From contig CAAGDE010000072.1 of assembly GCA_900768535.1 (NCBI GenBank), positions 1-9,846 of the forward strand: 9,846 nt of DNA. Direction: 5' to 3'. Under the pieces are notes generated by a model, which was given only the letters and a program-made list of their open reading frames with translations, had not been told where the DNA came from and searched no databases. This DNA comes from Clostridia bacterium (lineage in GTDB: Bacteria > Bacillota > Clostridia > Oscillospirales > CAG-272). Shown here piece after piece: positions 1 to 7,179 of the stretch. The translations under genes and the position numbers were made by a program. The first letter of the stretch is position 1. Each line of letters begins with the position of its first letter.

Positions 1-3000
1 AGCAGCTTGCAACGGGCACCTTTGCCAACTACGAAAAGGAAAGAAAGAACTATATGAGCCTGATTAAGATTGACAACTATGCATTCTCCAAGACCGGCAT
101 TACAAGCTTTACCTTCCCGACACTGGAGGGCACAAAGACACTGGATCTCGGCAATTCTATCTTCCGCTCCTGCGTGAAGCTGGATACGGTCAGACTTTCC
201 AAGTCTGTTGCCGAAATCGGCACCGCGTTTGCAGATTGCTTCAGCATCCGCAGCTTCGTGGTGGACGAGGACAACGAAAACTTCTCCTCAAAGGCCGGCG
301 ATCCGATTCTTTACAACAAAGATCAGACTGCTTATATGTACATCATCGGACAGCTGCCTGCCGGCGAGTACGTCATTCCCGAAGGAATCGTTTCCATCGG
401 AGACAACGTGTTCAAGGGTCAGCTGGGAATTACCAAGGTGGTGATCCCGCGCTCGATGCAGACCATCGGAAACAATGCGTTCTATGGGTGCAGCCTGCTG
501 GAAACCGTCATCTTTGAGCACTCCACGGATAAACCCAGTCAGCTGACGCAGAAGGATTCGTACGGAACGAACATCTTCCAGAATTGCACGTCTCTGAAGA
601 ATGTGACCCTTCCGGGGAACATGACAGAAATTCCGAAGATGATGTTCTATTACTGCTCGTCGCTGGAATCCATTGTCATTCCTTACGGTGTCACAAGCAT
701 CGGACAGGATGCGTTCGGCTACGCAGGACTCAGGAGCGTGTCGATTCCCGCAACGGTTCAGACGATTGGAAACTATGCGTTTGAAGCCAGAAAAGACGAA
801 GGGAAGCTCGCTTCTCTGACCTTTGAGAAGGAAGCGGACGGCTCCACGGCTCTCAAGACCATCGGAAACGTCGCGTTCAAGTACCAGTGCTTCCCGACGG
901 TCGAGATTCCGAAGTCTGTGACCTCCATCGGAAACAACTCGTTCTCTTACAACCCGGCGCTCGTCTCCTTCACCTTTGAAGAGGGAACGCTGATCAAGAC
1001 CTTCGGTACGTCCCTGATTTCGGATTGCCCGCTGATTGAAACCTTTACGGTTCCGAAGACCGTTACCACAATTGGCAGTTCCGATTTTGCAAACTGCATT
1101 TCTCTGAAGACAGTCATCTTTGAGGAAGGCTCCAAGCTGACCACTGTCGGCTCTTCCGCCTTCAAGGCATCCGGCATTGAGAGCATCACCTTCCCGGAGG
1201 GCGTGACCACCTTTACAACGGTGAAAAAGCCGAATGTGACCACATCCAATACGCTGTTCCAGGATTGTGTCAATCTGAAGAGCGTGACCTTCGGCTCCAA
1301 GACCACCTTCCTGGCAAAGCAGATGTTCAAGGGATGCATTGCATTGGAGACGATCGATATTCCGGACACTGTAAAAATGATCGGTGCTGAGTGCTTCAAA
1401 GACTGCACCGCTCTCAAGAGTATCAACTTCGGCGAAAAATCGCAGCTGGAAAAAATCGGTGAGAGCTGCTTTGCAAACAGCGGTCTGGAGTCCATTTCCC
1501 TGCCCGCAAGCTTTACCAAGTTCGGCTACGGTTCTTCCTATTCCTCCACGGTAAGCTCCAGCGGAAAGCAGTTCCTCGACTGCACCAGCCTGAAGAGCGT
1601 TGAGTTCAAGGGCAAGCTGCAAGTCATCTGCGGATACGTTTTCCAAGGTTGCACCGCTCTGGAATCCATCGACATCCCCGCATCGGTAACGATCATCGGC
1701 AACTCCAGCTTCCTGGATTGCAAGTCGCTCAAGACGGTGAACATCAACTCCACCGGCGAGCTCGTCATCGGATCCAACGCATTTAAGAACACTGCAATTG
1801 AGTCGGTGACCATCCCGAAGGGAACCAAAAAGATTGACAGCAATGCGTTCAACGGTTGCGAAAAACTGACTTCTGTTGATTTTGCACCCGGAACGGCGGC
1901 ACTGACACTGGGAGCTGGCGCGTTTGAGGGCTGCAAGGCGCTGACCTCCATCGCGCTTCCGGACTGCGTCACGGAGATTCCGAGCAACGCCTTCCGCTAT
2001 GACAGCGCACTGGAGACCGTCACCTTCAACAAGGTCACCAAGATCGGCAACGGTGCCTTCAACGGAACCGAATCGCTCAAATCCGTGACCCTGCCCGCAA
2101 AGCTGACCACCATCGTCTCGAATGCGTTCCTCAATTCCGGCCTGGAGAGCATCACCATCCCGAAGGAAACCACCTCCATCGACGAAAATGTCTTTGCCGG
2201 CTGCAGCAGTCTTGCTACCTTTACCGTAGAGGACGGCAACACCAAGTACGGCGTTAACATCGGCGCTCTGGTAGAGATTTCCGGCGACGTTTCCAAGATC
2301 ATCGCGCTTCCCGGCGGTCTCAAAGGTGTTCTGAACATCCCGGAGGGTGTCATCCTCGGCGGATACGCACTCAACGGTATGAGCGGCATTACGCAGGTTG
2401 TCCTTCCGGAAAGCACGACAAAGATTGAACCGCACGCGTTCCACTACTCCAAGGTCAAGTCCGTTATCATTCCTTCTTCGGTGACTGAGATCGGTGACTA
2501 CGCGTTCGCTGAATCTTCCATTACCTCCATTGTTATTCCTGCTTCGGTTACGACACTCGGCGACTATGCGTTCGCAGACAGCAAAGACCTTGCTTCCATC
2601 ACCTTTGAGGAAGACTCTCAGCTGAAGGAGCTTGGCAAATACGTGTTCAGGGAAACCGCAATTCAGTCTATCGTGCTTCCTGCCGGTATCGTAAGACTCG
2701 GCAGCACGGATTATATTGCAACGTATACCTTCAAGGACTGCACGCAGCTCTCCTCCGTCACCTTCCTGGGTGAACTGGTGGCGCTCAACTCCAATGCATT
2801 CTCCGGTTGTACGGCACTGAAGAGCTTTACCATTCCGGAAACGGTAACCGTCATCGGATCCAATGTATTCGAGGACTCCGGTCTGGAAAGTATCGAAATT
2901 CCGGCAGGGCTGAGATCCCTTTATGTGACCTCGACCTCTATCAATTCGAGCGGCTATACCTTCCAAAACTGCAAGTCGCTGAAAACCGTCATCCTGCACG

Positions 3001-3782
3001 AAGGGCTGGAGTGCATCAACACCAAAGCCTTCAATGGATGTGAGGCGCTGGAGACCATTGTGATTCCTTCAACGGTTAAGGAGATCGGCAACAATGCATT
3101 CCAGGATTGTATCAATCTGAAAACGGTCATCTTTGCCGAAAACAGCCAGCTTGAGGAAATCGGATCTCAGGCGTTCATGGGCTCCGGTCTGGAATCCATT
3201 GTGATTCCCGACTCGGTCAAGACGCTTGGCAAGCAGGTGTTCTCGGATTGCGCACAGCTCAAGTCCGTCAAGCTTTCCGAATCGCTGGCGGAGATCCCGG
3301 AAAAGGCATTTATGAACTGTGTTGCGCTGGAAGGCATTACCTTCCCCGAATCCGTCAGTAAGCTTGGCATGTCTGCGTTCGAGAACAGCGGTATCAAATC
3401 GCTGATCGTGCCCGCAACGCTGACTTCCTTCAGCTCTTCTCCATTCAAGGGATGCGCAAGACTGGAAAAGGTTGTCTTCGCGGAGGGTTGCACGCTGCTT
3501 CCCGGTTCGATGTTCAGCGGTTGCGTGAACCTCAAGTCCGTGACGCTGGCTTCCACCATCAACAACATCGGTTCGAGTGCCTTTGCAAACTGCACGTCCA
3601 TCAAGGAGATCATCATTCCGATTGCAGTAACCACCATGAGCCTTAACGTCTTCGACGGCTGGACGGCAGATCAGACCATTAAGTTCATGTGCACCGAAGC
3701 CGATGCGGCTGGCTTTACCTCTACCTGGAAAAACGGCTGCGAAGCGACCATTGTCTGGGGATATACCCCGGCAGGGGAGTAA
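1..3782 (+). CDS. BspA-like leucine-rich repeat (LRR_5) surface protein, 5' partial
   Basis: The frame is open through the left edge (codons from base 3 read QLATGTFANY...), so the ATG at 54 is internal and the real start lies upstream. Residue numbers below count from that Met (1242 residues to the TAA at 3780-3782). The protein is almost entirely BspA-type LRR: about 47 units with the core pattern AFxxCxxLxSVxIPxxVxxIG, mostly 22-25 residues apart. Two longer islands (about 67-118 and 721-771) interrupt the array; the first has the usual 'N..Y..dgxLY' look and the second is degenerate. Six units are stretched to 28-34 residues by Ser/Thr/Tyr-rich loops. The last ~40 residues (after 1200, with WTADQTIKF and ATIVWGY) form a non-LRR cap. 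No LPXTG motif or C-terminal membrane helix is visible, so any anchor must be N-terminal or non-covalent. BspA-family proteins are typically secreted or surface adhesins; the ligand here is unknown. Confidence 0.93.
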   Translation, partial: QLATGTFANYEKERKNYMSLIKIDNYAFSKTGITSFTFPTLEGTKTLDLGNSIFRSCVKLDTVRLSKSVAEIGTAFADCFSIRSFVVDEDNENFSSKAGDPILYNKDQTAYMYIIGQLPAGEYVIPEGIVSIGDNVFKGQLGITKVVIPRSMQTIGNNAFYGCSLLETVIFEHSTDKPSQLTQKDSYGTNIFQNCTSLKNVTLPGNMTEIPKMMFYYCSSLESIVIPYGVTSIGQDAFGYAGLRSVSIPATVQTIGNYAFEARKDEGKLASLTFEKEADGSTALKTIGNVAFKYQCFPTVEIPKSVTSIGNNSFSYNPALVSFTFEEGTLIKTFGTSLISDCPLIETFTVPKTVTTIGSSDFANCISLKTVIFEEGSKLTTVGSSAFKASGIESITFPEGVTTFTTVKKPNVTTSNTLFQDCVNLKSVTFGSKTTFLAKQMFKGCIALETIDIPDTVKMIGAECFKDCTALKSINFGEKSQLEKIGESCFANSGLESISLPASFTKFGYGSSYSSTVSSSGKQFLDCTSLKSVEFKGKLQVICGYVFQGCTALESIDIPASVTIIGNSSFLDCKSLKTVNINSTGELVIGSNAFKNTAIESVTIPKGTKKIDSNAFNGCEKLTSVDFAPGTAALTLGAGAFEGCKALTSIALPDCVTEIPSNAFRYDSALETVTFNKVTKIGNGAFNGTESLKSVTLPAKLTTIVSNAFLNSGLESITIPKETTSIDENVFAGCSSLATFTVEDGNTKYGVNIGALVEISGDVSKIIALPGGLKGVLNIPEGVILGGYALNGMSGITQVVLPESTTKIEPHAFHYSKVKSVIIPSSVTEIGDYAFAESSITSIVIPASVTTLGDYAFADSKDLASITFEEDSQLKELGKYVFRETAIQSIVLPAGIVRLGSTDYIATYTFKDCTQLSSVTFLGELVALNSNAFSGCTALKSFTIPETVTVIGSNVFEDSGLESIEIPAGLRSLYVTSTSINSSGYTFQNCKSLKTVILHEGLECINTKAFNGCEALETIVIPSTVKEIGNNAFQDCINLKTVIFAENSQLEEIGSQAFMGSGLESIVIPDSVKTLGKQVFSDCAQLKSVKLSESLAEIPEKAFMNCVALEGITFPESVSKLGMSAFENSGIKSLIVPATLTSFSSSPFKGCARLEKVVFAEGCTLLPGSMFSGCVNLKSVTLASTINNIGSSAFANCTSIKEIIIPIAVTTMSLNVFDGWTADQTIKFMCTEADAAGFTSTWKNGCEATIVWGYTPAGE
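1161..1781 (+). repeat. Two tandem copies of a ~103-residue higher-order LRR repeat
   Basis: Within the LRR gene, residues 370-472 and 473-576 (numbered from the Met at 54) align as two consecutive copies of the same four-unit block. Each block has a stretched unit starting with SG[IL]ESI and carrying a polar loop, then F.DC..LKSV, then F.GC.ALE.IDIP..V..IG, then F.DC..LK..N. Spacing of the unit phenylalanines is 32, 23, 23, 25 in the first copy and 34, 23, 23, 24 in the second. The copies differ at many positions, so this is an old duplication of repeat blocks and not a recent DNA-level repeat. Confidence 0.8.
2868..3173 (+). repeat. Third, separated copy of the ~103-residue LRR block
   Basis: Residues 939-1040 repeat the order seen in the tandem pair at 1161-1781: SGLESIEIP, a Ser/Thr-rich stretched loop, FQNCKSLKTV, FNGCEALETIVIP..V.EIG and FQDCINLKTV, followed by SQLEEIG. 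Phenylalanine spacing is 31, 23, 23, 25. A shortened related block lies just before it (residues 865-939, spacing 28, 23, 23). Confidence 0.75.
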
Positions 3783-3792
3783 TCCGCAGGGA

Positions 3793-3889
3793 GCCGCCCG
3801 CAAAAAAAACAGTTTTATCATTGACCAACCCCGGAGCCGCATCTGCGGCTCCGGGGAAATTGTTTCGGGCGGCATTCGAGCCGTTTTTT
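3793..3889 (+). terminator. Nested stem-loops, probable transcription terminator of the LRR gene
   Basis: A perfect 12-bp GC-rich stem (3829-3840 with 3845-3856) closes a 4-base ATCT loop. Around it, 3793-3800 (GCCGCCCG) can pair perfectly with 3866-3873 (CGGGCGGC), giving an outer 8-bp helix. A short CGGC/GCCG hairpin (3870-3873 with 3880-3883) sits directly before TTTTTT (3884-3889) and competes for the outer helix's right arm. The main hairpin has only a broken T-tract (AAATTGTTT), so the exact release point is uncertain. Position just after the LRR stop and before a new promoter supports a terminator role. Confidence 0.7.
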
Positions 3890-3936
3890 CTCCGTCAGAG
3901 CCGCTTTGAAGTGTTATCGTCTGGTTGACGGGGCGC

Positions 3937-3970
3937 TTTGCAAAAATGTTTACACTTTTATGCAAAATTG
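3937..3970 (+). promoter_or_regulatory. Pair of 12-base direct repeats upstream of the operon promoter (possible operator)
   Basis: TTTGCAAAAATG (3937-3948) and TATGCAAAATTG (3959-3970) match at 10 of 12 bases. Their starts are 22 bases apart, about two helical turns, which would place two bound proteins on the same face of the DNA. The second copy ends four bases before the -35 box. A site for an activator is the natural reading, but an A-tract curvature element or chance is possible. The regulator is unknown. Confidence 0.35.
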
Positions 3971-3973
3971 CTC

Positions 3974-4002
3974 TTTACAAACCGGATGGAAAATGATATA
4001 AT
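3974..4002 (+). promoter_or_regulatory. Sigma-A type promoter with extended -10, driving the MoxR/Bat operon
   Basis: The -35 box TTTACA (3974-3979, one mismatch to TTGACA) and the perfect -10 box TATAAT (3997-4002) are separated by exactly 17 bases. TG at 3994-3995, one base before the -10, makes it an extended -10 promoter. Transcription would start near 4009 and leave a leader of roughly 58 bases. A second TATAAT at 4027-4032 has no -35 partner at the right distance and is probably irrelevant. Confidence 0.85.
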
Positions 4003-4052
4003 TTATCTATTATTATTCGTCCGGCATATAATAAGTCGAAAGAATATTTTTT

Positions 4053-4060
4053 AAGGAGGA
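4053..4060 (+). promoter_or_regulatory. Strong ribosome binding site (AAGGAGGA)
   Basis: AAGGAGGA lies 7 bases before the ATG at 4068. It is close to a perfect match to the 16S rRNA 3' end and fixes the start of the first operon gene. Confidence 0.9.
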
Positions 4061-4067
4061 TTCTGAA

Positions 4068-5144
4068 ATGCGCAAGAAGGTCAGTCAAAACGAAACACCG
4101 CAGGACTTGCTGGAAAATTACCGCTCCCGTCTTGCAAAAGAAGGATGGCTCAAAGCCGCGCTTTGCGGTGCATCTGTAGGGTTCGGCGCCGATATTCTCT
4201 GTGCGTTCGCTTTCTGGGTCTTCGGCATCAAGCTGTTCTGGGTCTGCATTCTCGTCTTTGCGGCGGTAACCGCAATTGCAACGCCGCTGTTCTATTTTTG
4301 CAGATTCAAGAACTCCCGCCGTCAGGTTGCGTCCCGCATCGATATGCTGGGATTGGAAGAGAGGATCCTGACCATGACGCAGTTTGAAAACGACGATTCC
4401 TATATCGCACGCCGCCAGAGAGAGGATGCCATGAACGCGCTGAAGAGCGTCAATGCGTCCTTCGTAAAGATTGCTGTTTCCGCTTCCATGGTGGTGACCT
4501 GCTGTGTGGCACTTGTGCTGGGCGTGGGCGCAACCACGGCGTCGGCAGTATCGGATAAATCCCTGCTGGATCTGATCCGCGAAAAGCAGGAGAAAAAGGA
4601 AGCGCCTGCAAACACTTTCTACCTGACCTACGGCGTTAAGGACGAGGTTGGCGGCAGAGTGGACGGTGAGCTGAAGCAGACCGTGAAGGGCGGCGAAGCC
4701 GGAAAGACCGTACAGGCGGTCGCCGAGGACGGATACGTTTTCGTCGGCTGGACGGACGGCTATGAGGATGCCACCCGTACCGACGTGGACGTGAAAAAGG
4801 ACGTAACGGTCAACGCCGTGTTCGTCGAGATCGAAGCCGATGAAGAGGACGATATGTCGGACGAGGAAAAGGGTGAGGGCGATCCCAGCAGCAGCAACAG
4901 CGGGGACAACGGCGCTCCGCAGCAGCCCGGCGACCCCAGCGACGGCTCCGGGGACGGGGAGGGCGACGGTGCCGGAGCAGGTGCCGATTCTGCCTCCAAC
5001 CAGGTGATTGACGGTTCGACCTATTACGGCGACGAATACAGCGGAAGCCTTTCCGATGCGCAGAATTCCATGAACTCCGACAGCAATCTGTCCGGAGACG
5101 ATAAGGGCGTCATCGGCGACTACTTCCACAATATCCAGAAATAA
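4068..5144 (+). CDS. Three-TM membrane protein with extracellular InlB-like repeat, first gene of MoxR operon
   Basis: A 358-residue protein of unknown function. Two hydrophobic helices (about 29-51 and 54-78) form a hairpin. A basic, helical loop follows (79-132; it contains IDMLGLEERILTM and ARRQREDAM), then a third helix (about 133-155). The positive-inside rule places the loop in the cytoplasm and everything after residue 156 outside. Residues ~183-252 have the look of an InlB B-repeat/listeria-type beta domain (YLTY..., DGYVFVGWTDG, VTVNAVF). Residues 254-310 are acidic, then Gly/Ser/Asp-rich. The C-terminal ~48 residues (VIDGSTYYGDEY ... GVIGDYFHNIQ) look more ordered and may be a conserved tail. 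The double helix plus 'GLEER.LT..QFE ... REDA' loop resembles, in my judgement only, DUF4175-type proteins found beside MoxR genes elsewhere. It lies 89 bases before moxR in the same transcript and is probably an envelope partner or substrate of the ATPase. Confidence 0.85.
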   Translation: MRKKVSQNETPQDLLENYRSRLAKEGWLKAALCGASVGFGADILCAFAFWVFGIKLFWVCILVFAAVTAIATPLFYFCRFKNSRRQVASRIDMLGLEERILTMTQFENDDSYIARRQREDAMNALKSVNASFVKIAVSASMVVTCCVALVLGVGATTASAVSDKSLLDLIREKQEKKEAPANTFYLTYGVKDEVGGRVDGELKQTVKGGEAGKTVQAVAEDGYVFVGWTDGYEDATRTDVDVKKDVTVNAVFVEIEADEEDDMSDEEKGEGDPSSSNSGDNGAPQQPGDPSDGSGDGEGDGAGAGADSASNQVIDGSTYYGDEYSGSLSDAQNSMNSDSNLSGDDKGVIGDYFHNIQK

Positions 5145-5162
5145 TTCAGGCAATTCTGTCTG

Positions 5163-5189
5163 CAAACCGGGAACCTGTTTCCCGGTTTG
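5163..5189 (+). promoter_or_regulatory. Intercistronic stem-loop between the membrane protein gene and moxR
   Basis: A perfect 11-bp stem (5163-5173 with 5179-5189) closes a 5-base CCTGT loop. The following bases (GCAATTTATC) lack a run of U, so it does not look like an efficient terminator. It may partly end transcription, act as a processing or mRNA-stability element, or set different levels for the first gene and the rest. No separate promoter with both boxes is obvious between it and moxR. Confidence 0.65.
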
Positions 5190-5233
5190 GCAATTTATCA
5201 AGAAATAAAAAATCAAGAAAGAGAAACAAAACA

Positions 5234-6283
5234 ATGGTTACAGAAGAGAGCATCAAGCAGTTCAGCGTACAGTGCAGCCGGATTTTTGAGGAAACCGGCA
5301 AGGATATGATCGGTCAGTCCGAGGTTGTTGAAAACACCATCGTTGCGCTCATCGCCGGAGGTAACGTTTTGCTGGAGGGCGTGCCCGGCGTCGGAAAGAC
5401 CCGCCTTGTGAGAACGCTCAGCCGCGTTTTCAACCTTCCGTTCTCCCGGATTCAGTTCACCCCTGACCTGATGCCTGCCGACGTGACGGGTACCAACATC
5501 ATCACCAAGGATGAGAAGGGCAACTCCGTTTTCCGCTTTGAGCCCGGTCCGATTTTTGCCAACCTGGTTCTGGCGGACGAAATCAACCGTGCAACGCCGA
5601 AGACACAGTCCGCGCTGCTGGAAGCCATGCAGGAGCACACGGTAACGGTCATGGGCGTTTCCAGAAAAATGAATGAGCCGTTCTTCGTTCTGGCAACCCA
5701 GAACCCGATTGAGCAGGACGGCACCTATCCGCTGCCGGAAGCACAGATGGACCGTTTCATGTTCAAGCTGGTGGTGCATAATCCGTCCCTGGACGAACTG
5801 AAGGGGATTGTAACCATGACGCAGAAGACGATGGGTGAGGTTGCAAATGAGGCGTGCAACGCGGCACAGCTGCTGAGAATGCGGGAGACTGCAAATCAGA
5901 TTCCCGTAGCGGATGAAGTGCTGAACTTTGCAATGACGCTGATTTCCGCAACGCATCCGGACAGTGAGTGCGCGTCCGAGGCGGCAAAGAAATACGTGCG
6001 TCTCGGTTCCTCTCCGCGTGGAGGTCAGGCGTTGATTTCGGCGGCAAAGGTGAAGGCGCTGATGAACGGCAGATTCAACGTTTCCTATTCCGATATCGCT
6101 TCTTTGGCGTATCCGGTGCTTCGTCACCGTATGAAGATGAACTTCGAGGCAATTGCGGAACGGATTTCTCCCGATGAAGTCATCAGTATGATCCTTACCG
6201 AAGTGGCAAAGAAGTGCAATGTTCGTCTCGGAAATGAAGTTCCGAGTGCAAACCGTGCAGGAGCGAATAAGAAAAACAAATGA
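5234..6283 (+). CDS. moxR: MoxR-family AAA+ ATPase
   Basis: A 349-residue cytosolic ATPase of normal length for the family. Seen in order: Walker A GVPGVGKT (residues 49-56), Walker B LVLADEIN (111-118, with D115 and E116), sensor 1 ATQNP (154-158), the arginine-finger region MDRF (R174), sensor 2 SPRGGQA (R262), and the helical lid domain to about residue 325. All ATPase residues I can check are intact. MoxR proteins form hexameric rings and are thought to act as chaperones on VWA-domain partners. The ATG at 5234 fits the family N-terminus but has only an A-rich, weak ribosome site (AAGAAAGAG at ~5215-5223). Its stop overlaps the start of the DUF58 gene (ATGA), implying coupled translation and complex formation with that product. 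The symbol is used in the family sense only. Confidence 0.96.
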   Translation: MVTEESIKQFSVQCSRIFEETGKDMIGQSEVVENTIVALIAGGNVLLEGVPGVGKTRLVRTLSRVFNLPFSRIQFTPDLMPADVTGTNIITKDEKGNSVFRFEPGPIFANLVLADEINRATPKTQSALLEAMQEHTVTVMGVSRKMNEPFFVLATQNPIEQDGTYPLPEAQMDRFMFKLVVHNPSLDELKGIVTMTQKTMGEVANEACNAAQLLRMRETANQIPVADEVLNFAMTLISATHPDSECASEAAKKYVRLGSSPRGGQALISAAKVKALMNGRFNVSYSDIASLAYPVLRHRMKMNFEAIAERISPDEVISMILTEVAKKCNVRLGNEVPSANRAGANKKNK

Positions 6284-7179
6284 AAGATTCCTACTTAAAC
6301 GACGAGTTTTTCAGTCGGTTGGAGGCACTTGCATTTAATCTGCGCAAGGATCTCGGCGGATTCTTCGGCGGCAAGCATCTGGTAAGCACCTACGGGCAAA
6401 CCGTGGAGTTTGCGGATTACCGGGAGTATATGCTGGGCGACGATATCCGCCGAATCGACTGGAATCTGTACAGCCGTTTTGAGAAATACTTTATCAAGCT
6501 GTTTACCGATGAGCGGCAGATGCACGTGCAGATTTATCTGGACTGCTCCGGATCGATGGGAAAAGTGAACCCCCGGAAGGGCGCATACGCCGTTGCTGTT
6601 GCCGCGGCGATCGGCTACCTTGCCATCCATAACATGGATAAGGTGTCCTATTATCTCATCAAAGGGGACAAGGCGGAAAATCCGTTCGGCACCATCGTTG
6701 GAAAAAATGCTTTCTTCCGCGCGATGAACACGCTGGATCAGACAGAGTTTGCGGATGAGTCGGAGATTTCTCCCGCCATTGTCAGTACGCCGAATATGGG
6801 CACCGGGGATGGGCTTGCCGTAATTATCTCCGATTTCTATTCGGACAGCGACTGGAAAAAAGGCGTGGATTATCTGGTGTATAAGAAAAAGCAGGTGCTC
6901 CTGATTCAGGTACACTCCCCGGACGAGCTGGACCCGTCCTATACCGACCGGGTCAACCTGATTGATTCGGAGTCCACCGACATGGCGGACGCAAGAAATA
7001 TGAAGATCAGGATCAATAAATCCATGCAGCAGGCATTTAAGGAGGCAGTAACGGCTTTCTATGATGACATTCAGGATTTCTGCAAGCGCAGAGATGCGGG
7101 ATTTATCACTCTGGATTGCGAAGAGCCGATTGAAAAAGCGCTGTTCTCCGAACTGCTGAAAAGAGGTACCGTGTCGTGA
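6280..7179 (+). CDS. DUF58 protein with VWA-type metal site, MoxR partner
   Basis: A 299-residue protein of the short, soluble DUF58 type, with no membrane helix. The hallmark DUF58 signature is at residues 43-66 (EFADYREYMLGDDIRRIDWN and following). It leads into a von Willebrand A fold with an intact MIDAS motif D-C-S-G-S (D88, S90, S92) and a second acidic strand IISDF (D185). DUF58 proteins are regularly encoded right after moxR and are considered adaptors or clients of the ATPase. The ATG at 6280 overlaps the moxR TGA by four bases. A GGAG at 6260-6263 is too distant (16 bases) to be an ideal ribosome site, so translation is probably coupled to moxR. The stop TGA in turn overlaps the next gene's GTG. 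Confidence 0.95.
   Translation: MKDSYLNDEFFSRLEALAFNLRKDLGGFFGGKHLVSTYGQTVEFADYREYMLGDDIRRIDWNLYSRFEKYFIKLFTDERQMHVQIYLDCSGSMGKVNPRKGAYAVAVAAAIGYLAIHNMDKVSYYLIKGDKAENPFGTIVGKNAFFRAMNTLDQTEFADESEISPAIVSTPNMGTGDGLAVIISDFYSDSDWKKGVDYLVYKKKQVLLIQVHSPDELDPSYTDRVNLIDSESTDMADARNMKIRINKSMQQAFKEAVTAFYDDIQDFCKRRDAGFITLDCEEPIEKALFSELLKRGTVS

Noticed and set aside
54..56. ATG at 54 as the start of the LRR gene
   Set aside because: The frame is open to the window edge, upstream residues continue the protein, there is no ribosome site, and no signal peptide follows the Met.
288..2999. A 903-codon open frame on the minus strand inside the LRR gene
   Set aside because: It is the mirror of a repetitive, GC-rich coding frame; its protein is rich in Arg/Asp/Gly with no recognisable domain, and the + strand frame has an unmistakable LRR family signature.
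3925..3954. TTGACG followed by TTTACA-like sequence as an upstream promoter
   Set aside because: The -35 match is good but no acceptable -10 lies at 16-18 bases, so it was not listed.
3069..3965. A 298-codon minus-strand frame running over the LRR 3' end and the terminator
   Set aside because: It reads through the terminator stem-loops and has no recognisable family; treated as a shadow of the LRR frame.
4027..4032. Second TATAAT as an additional promoter
   Set aside because: No -35-like hexamer at 16-18 bases upstream; it lies in the leader of the better promoter.
3975..5234. A 419-codon minus-strand frame opposite the three-TM gene
   Set aside because: It covers the operon promoter and ribosome site, has no ribosome site of its own that I can see, and the + strand gene is well supported.
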